DNA of 64,000 nt from Candidatus Krumholzibacteriota bacterium (lineage in GTDB: Bacteria > Krumholzibacteriota > Krumholzibacteriia > Krumholzibacteriales > Krumholzibacteriaceae). The translations under genes and the position numbers were made by a program. The stretch spans positions 1 through 64,000 of the forward strand of contig JAFGBF010000024.1 in assembly GCA_016933255.1 (NCBI GenBank), given 5' to 3'. Shown here in pieces: positions 63,112 through 64,000 of the stretch. A model generated the notes under the pieces. It made no database searches. It saw only the letters and a program-made list of their open reading frames with translations, and was not told the origin of the DNA. Every line of letters begins with the position of its first letter. Within the stretch, counting starts at the first letter, position 1.

Positions 63112-64000
63112 TTATTCGAGTTCGATTCGGTCTCCTTTTGCGTGTAGAATCGAAACCATCGTCGTAAGGTATTCTCTGAGATGCCTCGTGAGAAGGAAAT
63201 TCTCGCGCACGAAATTCCGGGCCTTCTCGCCCATCTCCTCGAGCAGGTGCCGGTGAAATAGAAGGTATCTCGCCCTGAGGGCGGCGCCTTCCGGAGTGCT
63301 GACAAGAAATCCGGTCTGATGGTTTACGACCTGTATGCGGATCCCGCCGGTATCGCCGCCGATGACAGGTTTTCCCTTCCACATCGCCTCGGTCACGGTA
63401 AGCCCGAACCCTTCCTTCGTCGATTTCTGAAGCACAATATCGGAGGCTCTCTGAAGAGCGTTGATCGTTCTGTGAGCGTCGGAGGGCAGAAGAAGAATAT
63501 GGATATCCTTGTCTCCTTCGGCAGCGATGTTTACTTCGTCGAGAACGGCCTGAGCCTCAGGGTCGTCTGTAGCCTCTCCCCCCGCCAGGACCAGCTGAAG
63601 ATCCGGGACAAATTTCTTTGTCAGCCTGTACGCCCGGACCACTCCCACGGGATCCTTGAAGAAGTCGTACCTTGAGATCTGCGCCATGATCGGGCGGGAG
63701 AGGTCGATCCCTAATCCGGAAACGATCGATTCGACCTCCGCGGGATCGATATCTATATTCTTTTCACTCAGCGGATCGATGCTCGGCGCTATAAGAAACT
63801 CGGTATGTGGCAGAGGCTGAGCGAAAGCAGACAGAGAAAAGATGCTGGCGTCATAATCTTTGATGAATTCGCGCAGGTATTTCCATATCGGCCTGTACGG
63901 GTGGCTTGCGTCGATGTGACATCTCCATATCCATTTCCCTTTGCGCTCGGGGAAGCTTCTCAGCAGCGGAGCCGGCTGAGGGTCGTGAATGAAGACTATA
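63112..64000 (-). CDS. treT: Trehalose synthase TreT-like glycosyltransferase (GT4), C-terminal part; continues past window end
   Basis: About 295 residues visible; the frame is open to the window edge. It includes IHDPQPAPLLRSF, WIWRCHIDASHP, YDASIFSLSAFA, the block that marks TreT rather than a general GT4. Donor-domain motifs follow: QISRYDFFKDPVGVV, LPSDAHRTINALQRASDIVLQKSTKEGFGLTVTEAMWKGKPVIGG (E-x7-E motif). TreT joins NDP-glucose and glucose to trehalose, reversibly. First visible gene of an operon that also encodes the OtsA/OtsB route. The N-terminal half lies outside the window. Confidence 0.9.
   Translation of the reverse strand, partial: IVFIHDPQPAPLLRSFPERKGKWIWRCHIDASHPYRPIWKYLREFIKDYDASIFSLSAFAQPLPHTEFLIAPSIDPLSEKNIDIDPAEVESIVSGLGIDLSRPIMAQISRYDFFKDPVGVVRAYRLTKKFVPDLQLVLAGGEATDDPEAQAVLDEVNIAAEGDKDIHILLLPSDAHRTINALQRASDIVLQKSTKEGFGLTVTEAMWKGKPVIGGDTGGIRIQVVNHQTGFLVSTPEGAALRARYLLFHRHLLEEMGEKARNFVRENFLLTRHLREYLTTMVSILHAKGDRIELE

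Overview
The window is about 64 kb of bacterial chromosome, densely coded and moderately GC-rich by eye, with strong Shine-Dalgarno sites and several ATGA or stop/start overlaps. It looks Gram-negative: it has outer-membrane barrels, an OmpA lipoprotein, RND pumps with a TolC-type partner and many Sec signal peptides. Three secreted proteins end in a PNPFNPST-type C-terminal domain (FlgD-Ig / Por-secretion sorting type). That points to the FCB side of the bacterial tree (Krumholzibacteriota, Latescibacterota, Zixibacteria and relatives). This placement is inference; there is no rRNA or ribosomal protein gene to test it. Four ferritin-like proteins, a rubredoxin and an ADP-forming acyl-CoA synthetase suggest an anaerobic or microaerobic life with exposure to oxygen.

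Layout. 1-85: the 5' end of tmRNA (ssrA) on the minus strand, with its promoter. 0.2-5.2 kb: a giant tandem UvrA with four ABC modules, preceded by a terminator-like hairpin in its leader. 5.5-8.2 kb: a secreted S9 peptidase. 8.4-8.6 kb: a candidate structured RNA, then a 48-residue small protein. 9.1-13.2 kb: a three-gene surface glycan operon (GT2 synthase with two PilZ-like modules, a GT39/ArnT-type membrane enzyme, a small secreted protein). 13.3-16.4 kb: a beta-propeller protein and an OmpA lipoprotein. 16.7-18.0 kb: an Rrf2 redox or metal regulator followed by a secreted protein with four cysteine-rich repeats. 18.2-20.3 kb: an operon of two ferritin-like proteins flanking a ferritin-like/SpoIIE phosphatase fusion. 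20.4-28 kb: a C69 dipeptidase, a methyltransferase-HEAT membrane protein, secreted proteins and a SAM methyltransferase. 28.3-31.4 kb: a pentaheme cytochrome, a Cyc2-like monoheme cytochrome-porin fusion, and a convergent ferritin-like gene. 31.7-33.7 kb: acyl-CoA synthetase (ADP-forming) alpha and beta. 33.7-37.7 kb: a pair of transglutaminase-fold secreted proteins, one intact and one without its catalytic Cys. 37.8-41.1 kb: a dCTP deaminase-like protein and ClpB. 41.2-44.3 kb: a SUMF1 lipoprotein, an MFS transporter and a rubredoxin-ferritin-like operon. 44.5-57.2 kb: a secreted phosphodiesterase, a heavy-metal RND operon led by a His/Cys-rich small protein, and a second RND-MFP pair. 57.5-60.7 kb: two secreted propeller-like proteins and a 29-residue lysine-rich protein. 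60.8-64 kb: a trehalose operon, treT-otsB-otsA.

Themes. (1) Redox and metal handling: four stand-alone ferritin-like proteins plus one fused to a phosphatase, rubredoxin, the Rrf2/Cys-rich pair, the cytochrome/porin pair and metal efflux. (2) Envelope and secretion. (3) Stress protection: ClpB, trehalose, tmRNA, UvrA. The strongest candidates for something undescribed are the ferritin-like/phosphatase operon, the Rrf2 plus cysteine-repeat protein with its palindromic operator, and the Cyc2-like electron conduit. No IS element, prophage, CRISPR array or tRNA was seen.
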